Assembly: GCA_003963145.1 (NCBI GenBank)
Contig: RXJJ01000002.1
Span: forward strand, 1-64,000
From: Bradyrhizobiaceae bacterium
GTDB lineage: Bacteria; Pseudomonadota; Alphaproteobacteria; Rhizobiales; Xanthobacteraceae
Direction: 5' to 3'
DNA length: 64,000 bases
The notes below the pieces were generated by a model that saw only the letters and a program-made list of their open reading frames with translations, ran no database searches and was not told where the DNA came from. The position numbers were made by a program, and so were the translations under genes. Positions 7,889-20,323 of the stretch are shown piece after piece. Position 1 is the first letter of the stretch, and every line of letters begins with the position of its first letter.

Positions 7889-8478
7889 GCCCCAATTCTT
7901 TGAACGTTGCGCCAGCAAAACCGGCCGTATCGCAGCCGGCAACCGGGGTCCTCGATCCGCGGACCGGGCGGCCCGTCGGTGCCGACGACAAGTATTTCCT
8001 CGAGATCAATCACGAATTGTCCGACAAGGGTTTCTTCGTGGCCGCCGCCGACGACCTCATCACCTGGGCGCGCACCGGCTCGCTGATGTGGATGACCTTC
8101 GGTCTCGCCTGCTGCGCGGTCGAGATGATGCAGGTGTCGATGCCGCGCTACGATGTCGAACGCTTCGGCTTTGCGCCGCGCGCTTCGCCGCGCCAGTCGG
8201 ACGTGATGATCGTCGCCGGCACGCTCACCAACAAGATGGCGCCCGCGCTGCGCAAGGTTTACGACCAGATGCCCGAGCCGCGCTACGTGATCTCGATGGG
8301 ATCGTGCGCCAATGGCGGCGGCTATTATCACTATTCCTATTCGGTGGTGCGCGGCTGCGACCGCGTCGTGCCCGTCGATATTTACGTGCCCGGCTGTCCG
8401 CCGACTGCGGAGGCGCTGCTCTACGGCGTGCTCCTGCTGCAAAAGAAGATCCGCCGCACCGGCACGATCGAACGCTAG
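7879..8478 (+). CDS. nuoB: NADH-quinone oxidoreductase subunit B
   Basis: NuoB is the peripheral-arm subunit that carries cluster N2, the last iron-sulfur centre before quinone. The 199-residue protein has the adjacent cysteines in [12 protein letters not shown], the cysteine in [13 protein letters not shown] and the one in [15 protein letters not shown], which together bind N2. The first 40 or so residues form a variable proline/alanine-rich extension. The ATG at 7879 overlaps the end of nuoA, consistent with translational coupling; a GTG at 7858 would add seven residues. Confidence 0.97.
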   Translation: MGLSPNSLNVAPAKPAVSQPATGVLDPRTGRPVGADDKYFLEINHELSDKGFFVAAADDLITWARTGSLMWMTFGLACCAVEMMQVSMPRYDVERFGFAPRASPRQSDVMIVAGTLTNKMAPALRKVYDQMPEPRYVISMGSCANGGGYYHYSYSVVRGCDRVVPVDIYVPGCPPTAEALLYGVLLLQKKIRRTGTIER

Positions 8479-8488
8479 GGCCTGAACA

Positions 8489-9136
8489 ATGGATGAAGCC
8501 AAGCTCGATGCTCTTGGTCAGACGATTGTCGGCGCACTGCCCGGCGCGGCGCTCGATCATCATGTCGCCTTCGGCCAGCTCGAGGTCGCGGTCGATCTGG
8601 CGAAGATCGTCGAGATCGCAGCGTTTCTGAAGACCGATCCGCGCTGTCGTTTCGTCAACGTCACCGACGTCACCGCCGTAGATTATCCCGGCCGCGAGAA
8701 GCGGTTCGATGTCGTCTATCATCTGATGTCGCCGACGTTGAATACGCGCATCCGTCTCAAGGGGCAGGCGGACGAGACGACGCAGGTGCCTTCGATCATC
8801 GGCGTGTTTCCGGGCGCGGATTGGTTCGAGCGCGAGACCTATGATCTTTATGGCGTGATTTTCGTCGGCCATCCCGACATGCGCCGCCTGCTTACCGATT
8901 ACGGCTTCGAGGGTCACCCTCTGCGGAAGGACTTCCCGCTGACCGGCTTCGTCGAAGTGCGTTACGACGATCAGGAAAAGCGCGTGGTGTACGACACCGT
9001 GAAGCTCAACCAGGAATTCCGCAAATTCGATTTCCTCTCGCCATGGGAAGGCGCGCAGTACGCGCTGCCTGGCGATGAGAAGGCCGCTGCGGCTCCGGCG
9101 GCTCCCAATCCGGCTGCTCCTAAGGCAGGTGCGTGA
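8489..9136 (+). CDS. nuoC: NADH-quinone oxidoreductase subunit C
   Basis: NuoC is a peripheral-arm 30-kDa-type subunit that scaffolds the hydrogenase-like module around the quinone site. The 215-residue protein carries the family signature [20 protein letters not shown] followed by [10 protein letters not shown]. The C-terminus is an alanine/proline-rich tail of about 20 residues with little conservation expected. It overlaps nuoD by one base (TGATG) and, as in most alphaproteobacteria, is not fused to nuoD. Confidence 0.97.
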   Translation: MDEAKLDALGQTIVGALPGAALDHHVAFGQLEVAVDLAKIVEIAAFLKTDPRCRFVNVTDVTAVDYPGREKRFDVVYHLMSPTLNTRIRLKGQADETTQVPSIIGVFPGADWFERETYDLYGVIFVGHPDMRRLLTDYGFEGHPLRKDFPLTGFVEVRYDDQEKRVVYDTVKLNQEFRKFDFLSPWEGAQYALPGDEKAAAAPAAPNPAAPKAGA

Positions 9137-10359
9137 TGAGCGACACACTTGAAAGCCAGGCTGTCGGCACCGACGCACCCGGCATGCGCAATTTCACCAT
9201 CAATTTCGGCCCGCAGCATCCGGCGGCGCACGGCGTGCTGCGTCTGGTGCTCGAGCTTGACGGCGAGGTGGTCGAGCGCGTGGACCCTCACATTGGCTTG
9301 CTTCATCGCGGCACCGAGAAGCTGATCGAAGCCAAAACCTACATGCAGGCGATTCCCTATTTCGATCGCCTCGACTACGTCGCGCCGATGAATCAGGAGC
9401 ATGCCTTCTGCCTCGCGGCGGAAAAGCTGCTTGGCATCGAGGTGCCGCGCCGCGGTCAGTTGATCCGCGTTTTGTATTGCGAGATCGGCCGCATCCTGTC
9501 GCATCTTCTCAACGTCACGACGCAGGCGATGGACGTCGGCGCGCTCACCCCGCCGCTGTGGGGCTTCGAGGAGCGCGAGAAGCTGATGGTGTTCTACGAA
9601 CGCGCCTCCGGCTCGCGCATGCACGCGGCGTTCTTCCGCATCGGCGGCGTGCATCAGGACCTGCCGCCGAAACTGATCGACGACATCGAGGCATGGTGCG
9701 ATCCGTTCCTCCAAGTTGTCGACGATCTCGAAGGTCTTCTGTCCGACAACCGCATTTTCAAGCAGCGCAACGTCGATATCGGCGTCGTGACGCTGGAGCA
9801 GGCGTGGGAGTGGGGTTTCTCCGGCGTGATGGTGCGCGGCTCCGGCGCGGCCTGGGACCTGCGCAAGGCGCAGCCCTACGAATGCTATGCCGAGATGGAG
9901 TTCGACATTCCGATCGGCAAGAACGGCGACTGCTACGACCGCTATCACATTCGCGTCGAGGAGATGCGCCAGTCGGTTCGGATCATGAAGCAGTGCATCG
10001 CCAAGCTGCGCGCGCCTGATGGGCAGGGTCCGGTTCTGATCGAGGACAACAAGATCACCCCGCCGCGCCGCGGCGAGATGAAGCGGTCGATGGAATCGCT
10101 GATCCATCACTTCAAGCTTTATACCGAGGGCGTGCACGTGCCGGCCGGCGAGGTTTATGCCGCCGTCGAGGCGCCCAAGGGCGAGTTCGGCGTCTATCTC
10201 GTCGCCGACGGCACCAACAAACCCTACAAATGCAAGATCCGCGCGCCGGGCTTCGCCCATCTGCAATCGATGGATTTCATCTGCAAGGGGCATCTGCTTG
10301 CGGACGTCTCCGCGATCCTCGGCTCGCTCGATATCGTGTTCGGTGAGGTGGACAGGTGA
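9136..10359 (+). CDS. nuoD: NADH-quinone oxidoreductase subunit D
   Basis: NuoD is the 49-kDa-type subunit that forms most of the quinone-binding cavity together with NuoB. The 407-residue protein begins its fold with [19 protein letters not shown], where the HPAAHG loop holds the quinone-contacting histidine. It ends with the conserved [11 protein letters not shown]. The ATG at 9136 overlaps the nuoC stop; a GTG immediately before it would add a single residue. Its stop codon overlaps the GTG start of the FkbM-type methyltransferase gene, so that gene is probably translated by coupling. Confidence 0.97.
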   Translation: MSDTLESQAVGTDAPGMRNFTINFGPQHPAAHGVLRLVLELDGEVVERVDPHIGLLHRGTEKLIEAKTYMQAIPYFDRLDYVAPMNQEHAFCLAAEKLLGIEVPRRGQLIRVLYCEIGRILSHLLNVTTQAMDVGALTPPLWGFEEREKLMVFYERASGSRMHAAFFRIGGVHQDLPPKLIDDIEAWCDPFLQVVDDLEGLLSDNRIFKQRNVDIGVVTLEQAWEWGFSGVMVRGSGAAWDLRKAQPYECYAEMEFDIPIGKNGDCYDRYHIRVEEMRQSVRIMKQCIAKLRAPDGQGPVLIEDNKITPPRRGEMKRSMESLIHHFKLYTEGVHVPAGEVYAAVEAPKGEFGVYLVADGTNKPYKCKIRAPGFAHLQSMDFICKGHLLADVSAILGSLDIVFGEVDR

Positions 10360-11324
10360 GGGTATCGCCGATCCAGTTCGATCGTAATACCGGCGCGATG
10401 TCCGGTGCCAACGCGTGGGAGCGCGGCATCGGCTATGCGCTCACGGCGGGATCGAAGGTCGGCGCGCTGATTTCCCATCGCGGCTACAACGACTGTGCGA
10501 ATCTTCTCAAGAAGCTGCTGCCGGAACGCGACATCAACATCCATCTCAATCCGGATGCGGTGTTCTCGTTTCCCTACGGCGACGGCTACTGGAGCAAGCT
10601 GCTCAATCTGTCATTCAAATATGAAGACGAGCTCGAACTGCTGCTGCTCGACTCGCGGGACGTGAACTACACGCTGATCGATTGCGGCGCCAATTACGGT
10701 TACTGGTCGGTGCTGGTGTCCAGCCCGCGTTTCGGTGCGCACAAGGCCATCGCGATCGAGCCATCGTCGGAGAATTTCCCGCGCCTCGCACACAACGCGA
10801 CGATCAATGGCGGCCGGTTCGAAACGATCAATGCCGCCATCGGCGAGCGCAGCGGAACGGCGCGCCTGTCCGGCACCAAGCACGAGGCGTTCAGCATCGC
10901 CGGCGACACCAATGCGGGCGGTGAGGAGGTTCGGGTCATCGCGCTCGACGATCTGATCGACAATGGTCATGTCGCGGCGCAGGGCAAATATCTGGTCAAG
11001 CTCGACGTAGAGGGCGTCGAGATCGAAGCGATGAAGGGCGGCACGCGTCTTCTGCAGACCGATACCATGGTGATCTGCGAGGAGCACGGCAACGACCCGA
11101 CCCATGCCGTTTCGCGCTATATCCTCGAACACACGCCGATGCAGGCGATCGTCCACGATCCCGCGACCGACCGCTTCGAGGCGCTGACCGATCTGACGAT
11201 GCTCGACCGCATCAAGGTCGCCTCGCATGTCGGCTACAACGTTTTTGCGACCGCCAGCGCGTTCTGGCAGCAGCGTATCTTTGGAATGAACTCAGGCAAC
11301 GCACGCCGTGCCATGACTCAGTGA
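10356..11324 (+). CDS. FkbM-family SAM-dependent methyltransferase inside the nuo operon
   Basis: This is a Rossmann-fold methyltransferase of about 322 residues. Motif I is [17 protein letters not shown] near residues 108-124, the acidic end of strand 2 follows in [14 protein letters not shown], and [16 protein letters not shown] is the FkbM (Methyltransf_21) hallmark near residue 213. Most characterised FkbM members O-methylate sugars or small molecules. The GTG start overlaps the nuoD stop (GTGA), with GAGG 7 bases before it; ATG 10398 is an alternative. The gene lies between nuoD and nuoE on the same strand and shares the operon. The substrate is unknown: it could be a complex I subunit, a quinone-related molecule or something unrelated. 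Confidence 0.85.
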   Translation: MRVSPIQFDRNTGAMSGANAWERGIGYALTAGSKVGALISHRGYNDCANLLKKLLPERDINIHLNPDAVFSFPYGDGYWSKLLNLSFKYEDELELLLLDSRDVNYTLIDCGANYGYWSVLVSSPRFGAHKAIAIEPSSENFPRLAHNATINGGRFETINAAIGERSGTARLSGTKHEAFSIAGDTNAGGEEVRVIALDDLIDNGHVAAQGKYLVKLDVEGVEIEAMKGGTRLLQTDTMVICEEHGNDPTHAVSRYILEHTPMQAIVHDPATDRFEALTDLTMLDRIKVASHVGYNVFATASAFWQQRIFGMNSGNARRAMTQ

Positions 11325-11341
11325 GAACATGACTCAGTGAG
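11312..11341 (+). repeat. 16-bp tandem duplication at the methyltransferase stop
   Basis: CATGACTCAGTGAG occurs at 11312-11325 and again at 11328-11341, a period of 16. The first copy contains the methyltransferase stop codon (TGA 11322-11324). The second repeats the same codons downstream, so the duplication leaves the protein end unchanged. Confidence 0.85.
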
Positions 11342-11372
11342 GAATGGTGCTGTGAGATTGAAAGACTGAAGC

Positions 11373-12125
11373 ATGGCCGTCCGCCGTTTGGCTCCGAAAG
11401 AGCTCCAGCCCGCAAGCTTCGCGTTCAGCGCGGAGAATCTGGCGTGGGCGAAGAAGCAGATGGACAAGTTTCCGCCCGGCCGTCAGCAGTCGGCAGTGAT
11501 CTCGCTGTTGTGGCGGGCGCAGGAACAGAACGCCGGCTGGGTGTCCGAGGCGGCGATCCGCTATATCGCGGACATGCTCGGCATGGCGCATATCCGCGTG
11601 ATGGAAGTCGCGACCTTCTACACCATGTTCCAGCTCTCGCCGGTCGGCAAGAAGGCGCACGTGCAGGTCTGCGGCACCACGCCCTGCATGCTGCGCGGCG
11701 CGGGCGAACTGATCGATGTGTGCAAGCATCGCATTCATCACGACCCGTTCCATCTGTCCGCCGACGGCGATTTTTCGTGGGAGGAGGTCGAGTGCCTCGG
11801 CGCCTGCGTCAACGCGCCGATGGCGATGATCTGGAAGGACGTTTACGAGGATCTGACTCCGGACAGTCTGAACAAGGTTCTCGACGGTTTCGCCTCGGGC
11901 AAGCCGGTCAAGCCCGGCCCCCAGATCGACCGCCAGTTCGCAGCCCCCGTCGGCGGTGCGCGCGTGCTGACGGGCGATGTCAGCAAACCGGCGGACAGTC
12001 AGGGCACGCCGAAAGAGCCGGTGCTTGCCGACGGCGAGCCCAAGAAACAGACCGAAGCCGCCAATGTACGGGAGCGCCCGGCTCCCAAGCCTCCGGCTGA
12101 CGACGCAACGCGGAAGGACAAGTGA
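11373..12125 (+). CDS. nuoE: NADH-quinone oxidoreductase subunit E
   Basis: NuoE is the 24-kDa-type subunit of the NADH-oxidising module and binds [2Fe-2S] cluster N1a with the thioredoxin-like cysteine pairs [12 protein letters not shown] and CLGACVNAP. The N-terminal helical part contains the conserved [15 protein letters not shown]. At 250 residues it is longer than the E. coli subunit (about 166). The excess is a hydrophilic C-terminal tail of about 70 residues rich in proline, lysine and acidic residues. The stop overlaps the start of the small membrane protein gene (TGATG). Confidence 0.96.
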   Translation: MAVRRLAPKELQPASFAFSAENLAWAKKQMDKFPPGRQQSAVISLLWRAQEQNAGWVSEAAIRYIADMLGMAHIRVMEVATFYTMFQLSPVGKKAHVQVCGTTPCMLRGAGELIDVCKHRIHHDPFHLSADGDFSWEEVECLGACVNAPMAMIWKDVYEDLTPDSLNKVLDGFASGKPVKPGPQIDRQFAAPVGGARVLTGDVSKPADSQGTPKEPVLADGEPKKQTEAANVRERPAPKPPADDATRKDK

Positions 12126-12295
12126 TGGATAGCGCCAAGCTTCGCCACGTCATCTTCCACACGCTCTGCGCGGCGGGATTTATTTTCGTGCTGAATTTCT
12201 ACGTGCTCAAAACCGGAATTGAAACCAGCCTGAGCTGGGCGATCGCGTTCGGCGCGATGGCCGCCGGGCTCGCTTACGCACAAACCCGGCGCTGA
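12125..12295 (+). CDS. small membrane protein between nuoE and nuoF, 56 aa
   Basis: This 56-residue protein has one long or two short hydrophobic segments (about 9-29 and 37-52, the latter WAIAFGAMAAGLAYAQ). It starts [19 protein letters not shown] and ends with the basic TRR. Its ATG overlaps the nuoE stop codon and its end is 18 bases before nuoF, so it is embedded in the operon and probably translated by coupling. Codon usage matches its neighbours. I do not recognise a family. A complex I assembly or accessory role is suggested by position only. Confidence 0.75.
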   Translation: MDSAKLRHVIFHTLCAAGFIFVLNFYVLKTGIETSLSWAIAFGAMAAGLAYAQTRR

Positions 12296-12313
12296 TCGGT
12301 CAGGACGCAAGAC

Positions 12314-13639
<1,326 letters not shown>

Positions 13640-13643
13640 GGCG

Positions 13644-15716
13644 ATGGCATTGACCAAAATTCTCGTCGACGGAAAAGAGATCGAAGTCCCGGCCGAATAC
13701 ACGCTGCTGCAGGCGTGCGAGGCGGCGGGCGCCGAAATTCCGCGTTTCTGCTATCACGAGCGGCTGTCGATCGCGGGCAACTGCCGTATGTGCCTGATCG
13801 AAGTGAAGGGCGGCCCGCCAAAGCCTGTGGCGTCCTGCGCGCAGAACGTGCGCGATCTGCGTCCCGGCCCGAACGGCGAATTGCCCGCCATGTTCACCAA
13901 GTCTCCGATGGTGAAGAAGGCGCGCGAAGGCGTGATGGAATTCCTGCTCATCAATCACCCGCTCGATTGCCCGATCTGCGATCAGGGCGGCGAGTGCGAC
14001 CTGCAGGACCAGGCGATGGGCTATGGTGTGGACACCAGCCGCTTCGCCGAGAACAAGCGCGCGGTCGAGGACAAATATCTCGGCGCGCTGGTCAAGACCT
14101 CGATGACCCGCTGCATCCAGTGCACCCGCTGCGTGCGCTTCTCGACCGAGATTTGCGGCGTGCCGGAAATGGGCCTCACCGGCCGCGGCGAGGATGTGGA
14201 AATCACCACCTATCTTGAAAGTGCGCTGACGTCCGAACTGCAGGGCAACCTCGTGGACGTCTGTCCGGTCGGTGCGCTGACCTCGAAGCCCTATGCCTTC
14301 GCGGCGCGGCCGTGGGAGCTCGGCAAGACCCAGTCCATCGACGTGATGGATGCGGTCGGCTCGGCGATTCGCGTCGATACGCGTGGGCGCGAGGTGATGC
14401 GCATTCTTCCGCGCGTCAACGACCAGATCAACGAGGAATGGATTTCCGACAAGACCCGCCACATTGTCGACGGCCTGCGGACCCAGCGGCTGGATCGTCC
14501 GTTCGTGCGCGAGAACGGCAAGCTGCGCCCGGCCTCGTGGAGCGAGGCTTTCGCCGCGATCGCCGCCAAGGTCGGCCGTTTGGATGGCAAGCGCATCGGC
14601 GGCATCGCCGGCGATCTCGCCGCCGTCGAGGAGATGTTCGCGCTGAAGCAATTGCTGGCCGCGCTCGGCTCGGCGAATGTCGCCACCCAGCATGGCGACG
14701 CGTTCGATCCTGGCCTCGGCCGCGCGTCCTACATCTTCAATCCGACCATTGCCGGCATCGAGCAGGCCGATGCACTCTTGATCGTCGGAGCCAATCCGCG
14801 CCGCGAAGCCACGATTCTCAACGCCCGCATCCGCAAGCGCTGGCGCACCGGCAATCTCAAGATCGGCGTGATCGGCGAAAAGGCCGATTTGACCTACGCC
14901 TACGACTATCTCGGCGCGGGCACCGACACCTTGAACGATCTTGCCGCCGGCAAGCATTCGTTTGCCGACACTCTCAAGAACGCGAAGAACCCCATCGTGC
15001 TGGTTGGCGCGGGGGCGGGTGGCGCGCCGCTGTTCGCGCTGGCGGCAAAACTCGCCGGCGACTTCGGCATCATCAAGGATGGCTGGAACGGTTTCGGCGT
15101 GCTGCATAACGCGGCCTCGCAGGTCGGCGCGCTCGATGTCGGCTTCGCGCCGGCCGGCGGTTCGCTGACCGCCGCGCAGATGCTGACCTATGGCATGCTC
15201 GATGTCCTGTTCTCGCTCGGCGCGGACGAGATCGACGTGCCGGACGGCGTGTTCGTGGTTTACATCGGCACCCATGGCGACCGCGGCGCGCACCGCGCCG
15301 ACGTCATCCTGCCGGGCGCGGCCTACACCGAAAAATCCGGCATCTTCGTCAACACCGAGGGCCGCGTGCAGATGGCGAGCCGCGCTTCGTTCCCGCCGGG
15401 CGATGCCCGCGAGGACTGGGCGATCCTGCGCGCGCTGTCCGAGACGCTCGGCAAGAAGCTGCCTTTCGACTCGCTCGCGCAGCTCCGTCAGGCGCTGTTC
15501 AAGGCCGTGCCGCATCTGATCCGTATCGACCAGATCGAGGCAGGGGACGCGGGCGCGATCAAATCGCTCGCCTCGCGCGGCGGCACTGTCGACAAGGCCG
15601 CTTTCAAGAGCCCGATTGCGGATTACTACCTGACCAATCCCATCGCGCGCGCATCCGCGACGATGGCGGAATGTTCGCGTCTGGCCTCGGGCCAGTTGCT
15701 GACGGCGGCGGAGTGA
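13644..15716 (+). CDS. nuoG: NADH-quinone oxidoreductase subunit G
   Basis: NuoG is the 75-kDa-type iron-sulfur subunit of the peripheral arm. The 690-residue protein starts with a ferredoxin domain ([20 protein letters not shown]) and continues with the His/Cys N5 and N6a/b motifs ([20 protein letters not shown] and [13 protein letters not shown]). The remaining 450 or so residues are the molybdopterin-oxidoreductase-like domain that has lost its cofactor (for example [19 protein letters not shown]). The length is typical of alphaproteobacterial and mitochondrial-type NuoG. The nuoH gene starts four bases after its stop. Confidence 0.97.
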   Translation: MALTKILVDGKEIEVPAEYTLLQACEAAGAEIPRFCYHERLSIAGNCRMCLIEVKGGPPKPVASCAQNVRDLRPGPNGELPAMFTKSPMVKKAREGVMEFLLINHPLDCPICDQGGECDLQDQAMGYGVDTSRFAENKRAVEDKYLGALVKTSMTRCIQCTRCVRFSTEICGVPEMGLTGRGEDVEITTYLESALTSELQGNLVDVCPVGALTSKPYAFAARPWELGKTQSIDVMDAVGSAIRVDTRGREVMRILPRVNDQINEEWISDKTRHIVDGLRTQRLDRPFVRENGKLRPASWSEAFAAIAAKVGRLDGKRIGGIAGDLAAVEEMFALKQLLAALGSANVATQHGDAFDPGLGRASYIFNPTIAGIEQADALLIVGANPRREATILNARIRKRWRTGNLKIGVIGEKADLTYAYDYLGAGTDTLNDLAAGKHSFADTLKNAKNPIVLVGAGAGGAPLFALAAKLAGDFGIIKDGWNGFGVLHNAASQVGALDVGFAPAGGSLTAAQMLTYGMLDVLFSLGADEIDVPDGVFVVYIGTHGDRGAHRADVILPGAAYTEKSGIFVNTEGRVQMASRASFPPGDAREDWAILRALSETLGKKLPFDSLAQLRQALFKAVPHLIRIDQIEAGDAGAIKSLASRGGTVDKAAFKSPIADYYLTNPIARASATMAECSRLASGQLLTAAE

Positions 15717-15720
15717 GTTG

Positions 15721-16791
15721 ATGACCGAGTTCTTCGCAAGCCCGCTCTGGACCGGCTTTCTCTGGCCGCTGATCGTCATGCTGGCGCAGAGCGTCCTGCT
15801 GCTCGTGGTGCTGCTGATCGCGATCGCCTACATCCTGCTGGCCGACCGCAAGATCTGGGCGGCTGTGCAGATCCGGCGCGGCCCGAACGTCGTCGGTCCA
15901 TGGGGACTCTTTCAGTCCTTCGCCGACCTTCTGAAGTTCGTCTTGAAGGAGCCGGTGATTCCGGCAGGCAGCAACAAGGGCGTGTTCCTGCTCGCGCCGC
16001 TGGTGAGCTGCGTGCTCTCGCTCGCGGCCTGGGCGGTGATCCCCGTCAACCTGAACTGGGTGATCGCCGACATCAATGTCGGCATCCTCTACATCTTCGC
16101 GATTTCCCCGCTGTCGATCTACGGCATCATCATGGCCGGCTGGTCGTCGAACTCGAAATATCCGTTCCTCGCTTCGCTGCGCTCGGCCGCGCAGATGGTG
16201 TCCTACGAAGTCTCCATCGGCTTCGTCATCATCACCGTATTGCTGTGCGCCGGCTCGCTGAATCTGAGCACCATCGTCGAGGCGCAGCACACCCGCGGTC
16301 TCGCCACCTGGCTCGGCGTGCCGTGGCTGAATTTCCTGAACTGGTACTGGCTGCCGCTGCTGCCGATGTTCGTCGTCTTCTACGTCTCGGCGCTGGCGGA
16401 AACCAACCGGCCGCCGTTCGATCTGGTCGAGGCCGAATCCGAGCTCGTCGCGGGCTTCATGACCGAATACGGCTCGACGCCGTACCTGCTGTTCATGCTC
16501 GGCGAATACGTCGCCATCACCACGATGTGCGCGATGGGCGCGATCCTGTTCATGGGCGGCTGGTTGCCGCCGATCGACCTGCCGCCCTTTACGTGGGTGC
16601 CGGGCGTGATCTGGTTCGTGCTCAAGCTGTTCGCGATGTTTTTCATGTTCGCGATGGCGAAGGCGATCGTGCCGCGCTACCGCTACGACCAGCTCATGCG
16701 TCTGGGCTGGAAAGTGTTTCTGCCGCTGTCACTGGTGATGGTGGTGATTGTTGCGGGCGTTCTGCAGTTCGCCCACCTGGCGCCGAAATGA
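15721..16791 (+). CDS. nuoH: NADH-quinone oxidoreductase subunit H
   Basis: NuoH (mitochondrial ND1 type) is the membrane subunit that anchors the peripheral arm and forms the quinone entry channel. The 356-residue protein has about eight helices. The cytoplasmic loop [20 protein letters not shown] lies after the first helix, and the conserved acidic stretch [19 protein letters not shown] near residue 225 couples quinone chemistry to pumping. The ATG at 15721 is preferred because GGAG lies 7 bases upstream; a TTG one codon earlier is in frame. Confidence 0.97.
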   Translation: MTEFFASPLWTGFLWPLIVMLAQSVLLLVVLLIAIAYILLADRKIWAAVQIRRGPNVVGPWGLFQSFADLLKFVLKEPVIPAGSNKGVFLLAPLVSCVLSLAAWAVIPVNLNWVIADINVGILYIFAISPLSIYGIIMAGWSSNSKYPFLASLRSAAQMVSYEVSIGFVIITVLLCAGSLNLSTIVEAQHTRGLATWLGVPWLNFLNWYWLPLLPMFVVFYVSALAETNRPPFDLVEAESELVAGFMTEYGSTPYLLFMLGEYVAITTMCAMGAILFMGGWLPPIDLPPFTWVPGVIWFVLKLFAMFFMFAMAKAIVPRYRYDQLMRLGWKVFLPLSLVMVVIVAGVLQFAHLAPK

Positions 16792-16798
16792 GGGCATC

Positions 16799-17287
16799 AT
16801 GGGTATAGCATCGACAGCCAATTCGCTTCTTCTGAAAGAGTTCGTCTCGGCGTTCTTCCTCGCCATGCGTTACTTCTTCAAGCCGAAGCCGACATTGAAC
16901 TACCCGTTCGAGAAGGGACCCATCTCGCCGCGTTTTCGCGGTGAGCACGCGCTGCGCCGTTATCCCAACGGCGAGGAGCGCTGCATCGCCTGCAAGCTGT
17001 GCGAGGCGGTCTGTCCGGCGCAGGCCATCACCATCGAGGCCGGTCCGCGCCGCAACGACGGCACCCGCCGCACCGTGCGTTACGACATCGACATGGTGAA
17101 ATGCATCTATTGCGGCCTGTGTCAGGAAGCATGCCCGGTCGACGCCATCGTTGAGGGGCCGAATTTCGAATTCGCGACCGAGACGCGCGAGGAGCTTTAT
17201 TACGACAAGGCCAAGCTGCTCGCGAACGGCGACCGCTGGGAGCGCGAAATTGCAAAAAGTATCTCACTTGACGCGCCCTACAGGTAG
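16799..17287 (+). CDS. nuoI: NADH-quinone oxidoreductase subunit I
   Basis: NuoI (TYKY type) carries the two [4Fe-4S] clusters N6a and N6b that feed cluster N2. The 162-residue protein has two ferredoxin motifs, [16 protein letters not shown] near residue 62 and [16 protein letters not shown] near residue 101. The N-terminal amphipathic helix ([18 protein letters not shown]) probably lies on the membrane. The ATG at 16799 is 7 bases after the nuoH stop and follows a GAGGG ribosome site. Confidence 0.98.
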   Translation: MGIASTANSLLLKEFVSAFFLAMRYFFKPKPTLNYPFEKGPISPRFRGEHALRRYPNGEERCIACKLCEAVCPAQAITIEAGPRRNDGTRRTVRYDIDMVKCIYCGLCQEACPVDAIVEGPNFEFATETREELYYDKAKLLANGDRWEREIAKSISLDAPYR

Positions 17288-17296
17288 AGCAGCAGC

Positions 17297-17938
17297 ATGA
17301 TCCTTCCCGCGCTCTTCTTTTATCTGTTCGCCGGCGTATGCGTCGCCTCGGCCATCATGGTCGTGACCTCGCGCAACCCGGTGCATTCGGTGCTGTTCCT
17401 GATCCTGGCCTTCGTCAATGCGGCCGGGCTGTTCCTGCTGCTCGGGGCCGAATTCCTCGCGATGATCCTGATCGTGGTCTATGTCGGCGCGGTCGCGGTG
17501 CTGTTCCTGTTCGTCATCATGATGCTCGATGTCGATTTCGCCGAGTTGCGGCAGGGTTTCATCGAATATCTGCCGTTCGGCCTTCTCATCGGCGCGGTCT
17601 TCCTTGCGGAGCTTCTGCTGGTGGCCGGCGGGTGGGCGATCAATCCGTCGCTTTCCAAATCTGTCGCATCACCGATCGCAAGCGGGGTGAGCAACACCGA
17701 AGCCATCGGTCTCGTGCTCTACACCCGCTACATCCATTACTTCCAGATCTCCGGCCTCGTGCTTCTGGTGGCAATGATCGGCGCCATCGTGCTGACGCTG
17801 CGCCACAAGGCGAGCGTCAAGCGCCAGAGCATCGCGGCGCAGAACGCGCGCAGCAAGACGACGGCGATGGATGTGCGCAAGGGCGTTGCCGTGGGGCAGG
17901 GCCTGCAGGATGCCGACGCCGGGGAGTGGGTGAAATGA
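17297..17938 (+). CDS. nuoJ: NADH-quinone oxidoreductase subunit J
   Basis: NuoJ (ND6 type) is a five-helix membrane subunit of the proton-pumping arm. The 213-residue protein contains the conserved segment [20 protein letters not shown] that forms part of the E channel and includes the pi-bulge helix. The C-terminus is a polar tail of about 45 residues (from RHKASVKRQ) that extends past the last helix. It overlaps nuoK by four bases (ATGA). Confidence 0.96.
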   Translation: MILPALFFYLFAGVCVASAIMVVTSRNPVHSVLFLILAFVNAAGLFLLLGAEFLAMILIVVYVGAVAVLFLFVIMMLDVDFAELRQGFIEYLPFGLLIGAVFLAELLLVAGGWAINPSLSKSVASPIASGVSNTEAIGLVLYTRYIHYFQISGLVLLVAMIGAIVLTLRHKASVKRQSIAAQNARSKTTAMDVRKGVAVGQGLQDADAGEWVK

Positions 17939-18243
17939 CGATCGGTCTTGGCCATTATCTCGCGGTCGGCGCGATCCTGTTCACCATCGGCATTCTCGGA
18001 ATCTTCCTGAACCGGAAGAACGTCATCATCATCCTGATGTCGATCGAACTGATTTTGCTTTCGGTGAATATCAATCTCGTCGCGTTCTCGAGTTTTCTTA
18101 ACGACATTGTGGGGCAGGTGTTCGCGCTTCTGGTGCTGACGGTGGCAGCGGCGGAAGCGGCGATCGGCCTTGCGGTACTGGTGGTGTTCTTCCGCAACCG
18201 CGGCTCGATCGCGGTCGAGGACATCAACCTGATGAAGGGCTGA
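17935..18243 (+). CDS. nuoK: NADH-quinone oxidoreductase subunit K
   Basis: NuoK (ND4L type) is a 102-residue, three-helix subunit. The second helix has the conserved glutamate in [20 protein letters not shown], and the third has [20 protein letters not shown] with the second essential glutamate. It overlaps nuoJ by four bases and ends seven bases before nuoL, a normal operon arrangement. Confidence 0.97.
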   Translation: MTIGLGHYLAVGAILFTIGILGIFLNRKNVIIILMSIELILLSVNINLVAFSSFLNDIVGQVFALLVLTVAAAEAAIGLAVLVVFFRNRGSIAVEDINLMKG

Positions 18244-18250
18244 ACCTGTT

Positions 18251-20323
18251 ATGATCCAGGCCATCGTTTTCCTGCCGCTGATCGGCGCTCTCATCGCGGG
18301 CGCGATTACGATTGTTGGCGCGCATGCCCGCAACCCGAGCGGCGACGAGATGGACCATGGCGATCATGGTCATGACGTTCATGCAAGCACGGCGCATGAC
18401 GATCACGCGCACGACGATCATTCGCATGACGACCATGGGCCGGTCGAGCCGGCCGCATGGGGCTCTCGCGCGGCCGAAATCATCACCACCGGCTTGCTGC
18501 TGACCTCGGCGGCGCTGGCCTGGATCACTTTCGTCAATGTCGGGTTACTGCATCAGGACCTGCGCGTGGAGCTGTTGCCGTGGATCAACTCCGGCGACCT
18601 CAAGATCGCATGGACGCTGCGCGTCGACACGCTGACCGCCGTGATGCTGGTCGTGGTCACGACCGTGTCCTCGCTCGTGCACCTGTATTCGACCGGCTAC
18701 ATGCACGAGGACCCGAACCGTCCGCGCTTCATGGCCTATCTGTCGCTGTTCACCTTCGCGATGCTGATGCTGGTGACGGCCGACAATCTTGTGCAGCTGT
18801 TCTTCGGCTGGGAAGGCGTCGGCCTCGCCAGCTATCTTCTGATCGGGTTCTGGTTCCAGAAGCCGAGCGCCAACGCCGCCGCGATCAAGGCGTTCGTCGT
18901 CAACCGCGTCGGCGATTTCGGTTTCGCGCTCGGGATCTTCGCGCTGTTCGCCATGGTCGGCTCGACCGATTTCGAGACGATCTTCGCCGGTGCGCCTGGC
19001 CTTGTCGGCAAGACCATTCACGTCTTCCATTGGGATGTTGACGCGCTGACCTTCATCTGCCTGCTGCTGTTCATGGGCGCGATGGGTAAATCTGCGCAGT
19101 TCCTGCTCCACACCTGGTTGCCGGACGCGATGGAAGGCCCGACGCCGGTCTCCGCGCTGATCCACGCCGCGACCATGGTCACCGCCGGCGTGTTCATGGT
19201 GGCGCGCCTGTCGCCGCTGTTCGAACTGGCGCCGAACGCGCAGGCTTTCGTGATGCTGATCGGCGGCACCACGGCGCTGTTCGCAGCGACCATCGGTCTC
19301 GTGCAGACCGACATCAAGCGCGTGATCGCGTATTCGACCTGTTCGCAGCTCGGCTACATGTTCGTGGCGATGGGAGCGGGGGCCTATTCGGTCGGCATCT
19401 TCCATCTGTTCACCCACGCCTTCTTCAAGGCGCTGCTGTTCCTCGGCGCGGGATCGGTGATCCACGCGATGCATCACGAGCAGGACATGCGCAACATGGG
19501 CGGTTTGTGGCGCAAGATTCCGTTCACCTATGCGGTGATGATCGTCGGCACGCTGGCGCTGACCGGCTTTCCGCTGACGGCGGGATATTTTTCCAAGGAC
19601 GCGATCATCGAGTCGGCTTACGCCTCGCATGCCACATTCGCCTATTACGGTTTCCTCACCACCGTGATCGCGGCGGGCCTGACCTCGTTCTATTCATGGC
19701 GGCTGATCTTCAAGACTTTCCACGGCACCCCGCATGACGAGCATCACTACGAGGCGGCCCATGAAAGTCCGTTGGTGATGCTGATTCCGCTGGCGGTGCT
19801 GGCGATCGGCTCGTTCGCCGCCGGCCTGCCGTTCAAGCAGCTGTTCACCGGCGAGCACGGCGTGGAGGAATTCTTCCGCGAGGCGCTGAAGATGAACCCG
19901 CACATTCTTGAGGGCATGGAGCAGATCCCGCACTGGGTCAGCCTCGCGCCCTTCGTGATGATGGTGATCGGCTTTATCGTTGCGTACATGTTCTACATCG
20001 CCAAACCGTATCTGCCAGTCGAACTCGCCGAGCAGCATCAGGGCCTCTACCGGTTCCTGCTCAACAAATGGTACTTCGACGAATTGTATGACTTCCTCTT
20101 CGTGCGCCCGGCCAAATGGCTCGGCCGCTTCCTGTGGAAGAAGGGCGACGGCTTCCTGATCGACGGCTTCGGGCCGGACGGCGTTTCGGCGCGGGTGCTG
20201 GATGTCGCGCGCAACGTCAAGCTGATGCAGACCGGCTATCTCTATCACTACGCCTTCGCCATGCTGATCGGCGTCGCGGGGCTTATCACCTGGTTCATGT
20301 TCAGCACGGGAGTCCAGCAATGA
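18251..20323 (+). CDS. nuoL: NADH-quinone oxidoreductase subunit L with His-rich loop
   Basis: NuoL (ND5 type) is the distal antiporter-like proton pump of complex I, with a long lateral helix at its C-terminus. The 690-residue protein has the conserved [18 protein letters not shown] with the key glutamate near residue 190, and [20 protein letters not shown] near 290. An unusual feature is a His/Asp-rich insertion of about 40 residues after the first helix (roughly 35-72), made of [14 protein letters not shown]-type repeats, where E. coli NuoL has a short loop. It overlaps nuoM by four bases. Confidence 0.97.
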   Translation: MIQAIVFLPLIGALIAGAITIVGAHARNPSGDEMDHGDHGHDVHASTAHDDHAHDDHSHDDHGPVEPAAWGSRAAEIITTGLLLTSAALAWITFVNVGLLHQDLRVELLPWINSGDLKIAWTLRVDTLTAVMLVVVTTVSSLVHLYSTGYMHEDPNRPRFMAYLSLFTFAMLMLVTADNLVQLFFGWEGVGLASYLLIGFWFQKPSANAAAIKAFVVNRVGDFGFALGIFALFAMVGSTDFETIFAGAPGLVGKTIHVFHWDVDALTFICLLLFMGAMGKSAQFLLHTWLPDAMEGPTPVSALIHAATMVTAGVFMVARLSPLFELAPNAQAFVMLIGGTTALFAATIGLVQTDIKRVIAYSTCSQLGYMFVAMGAGAYSVGIFHLFTHAFFKALLFLGAGSVIHAMHHEQDMRNMGGLWRKIPFTYAVMIVGTLALTGFPLTAGYFSKDAIIESAYASHATFAYYGFLTTVIAAGLTSFYSWRLIFKTFHGTPHDEHHYEAAHESPLVMLIPLAVLAIGSFAAGLPFKQLFTGEHGVEEFFREALKMNPHILEGMEQIPHWVSLAPFVMMVIGFIVAYMFYIAKPYLPVELAEQHQGLYRFLLNKWYFDELYDFLFVRPAKWLGRFLWKKGDGFLIDGFGPDGVSARVLDVARNVKLMQTGYLYHYAFAMLIGVAGLITWFMFSTGVQQ

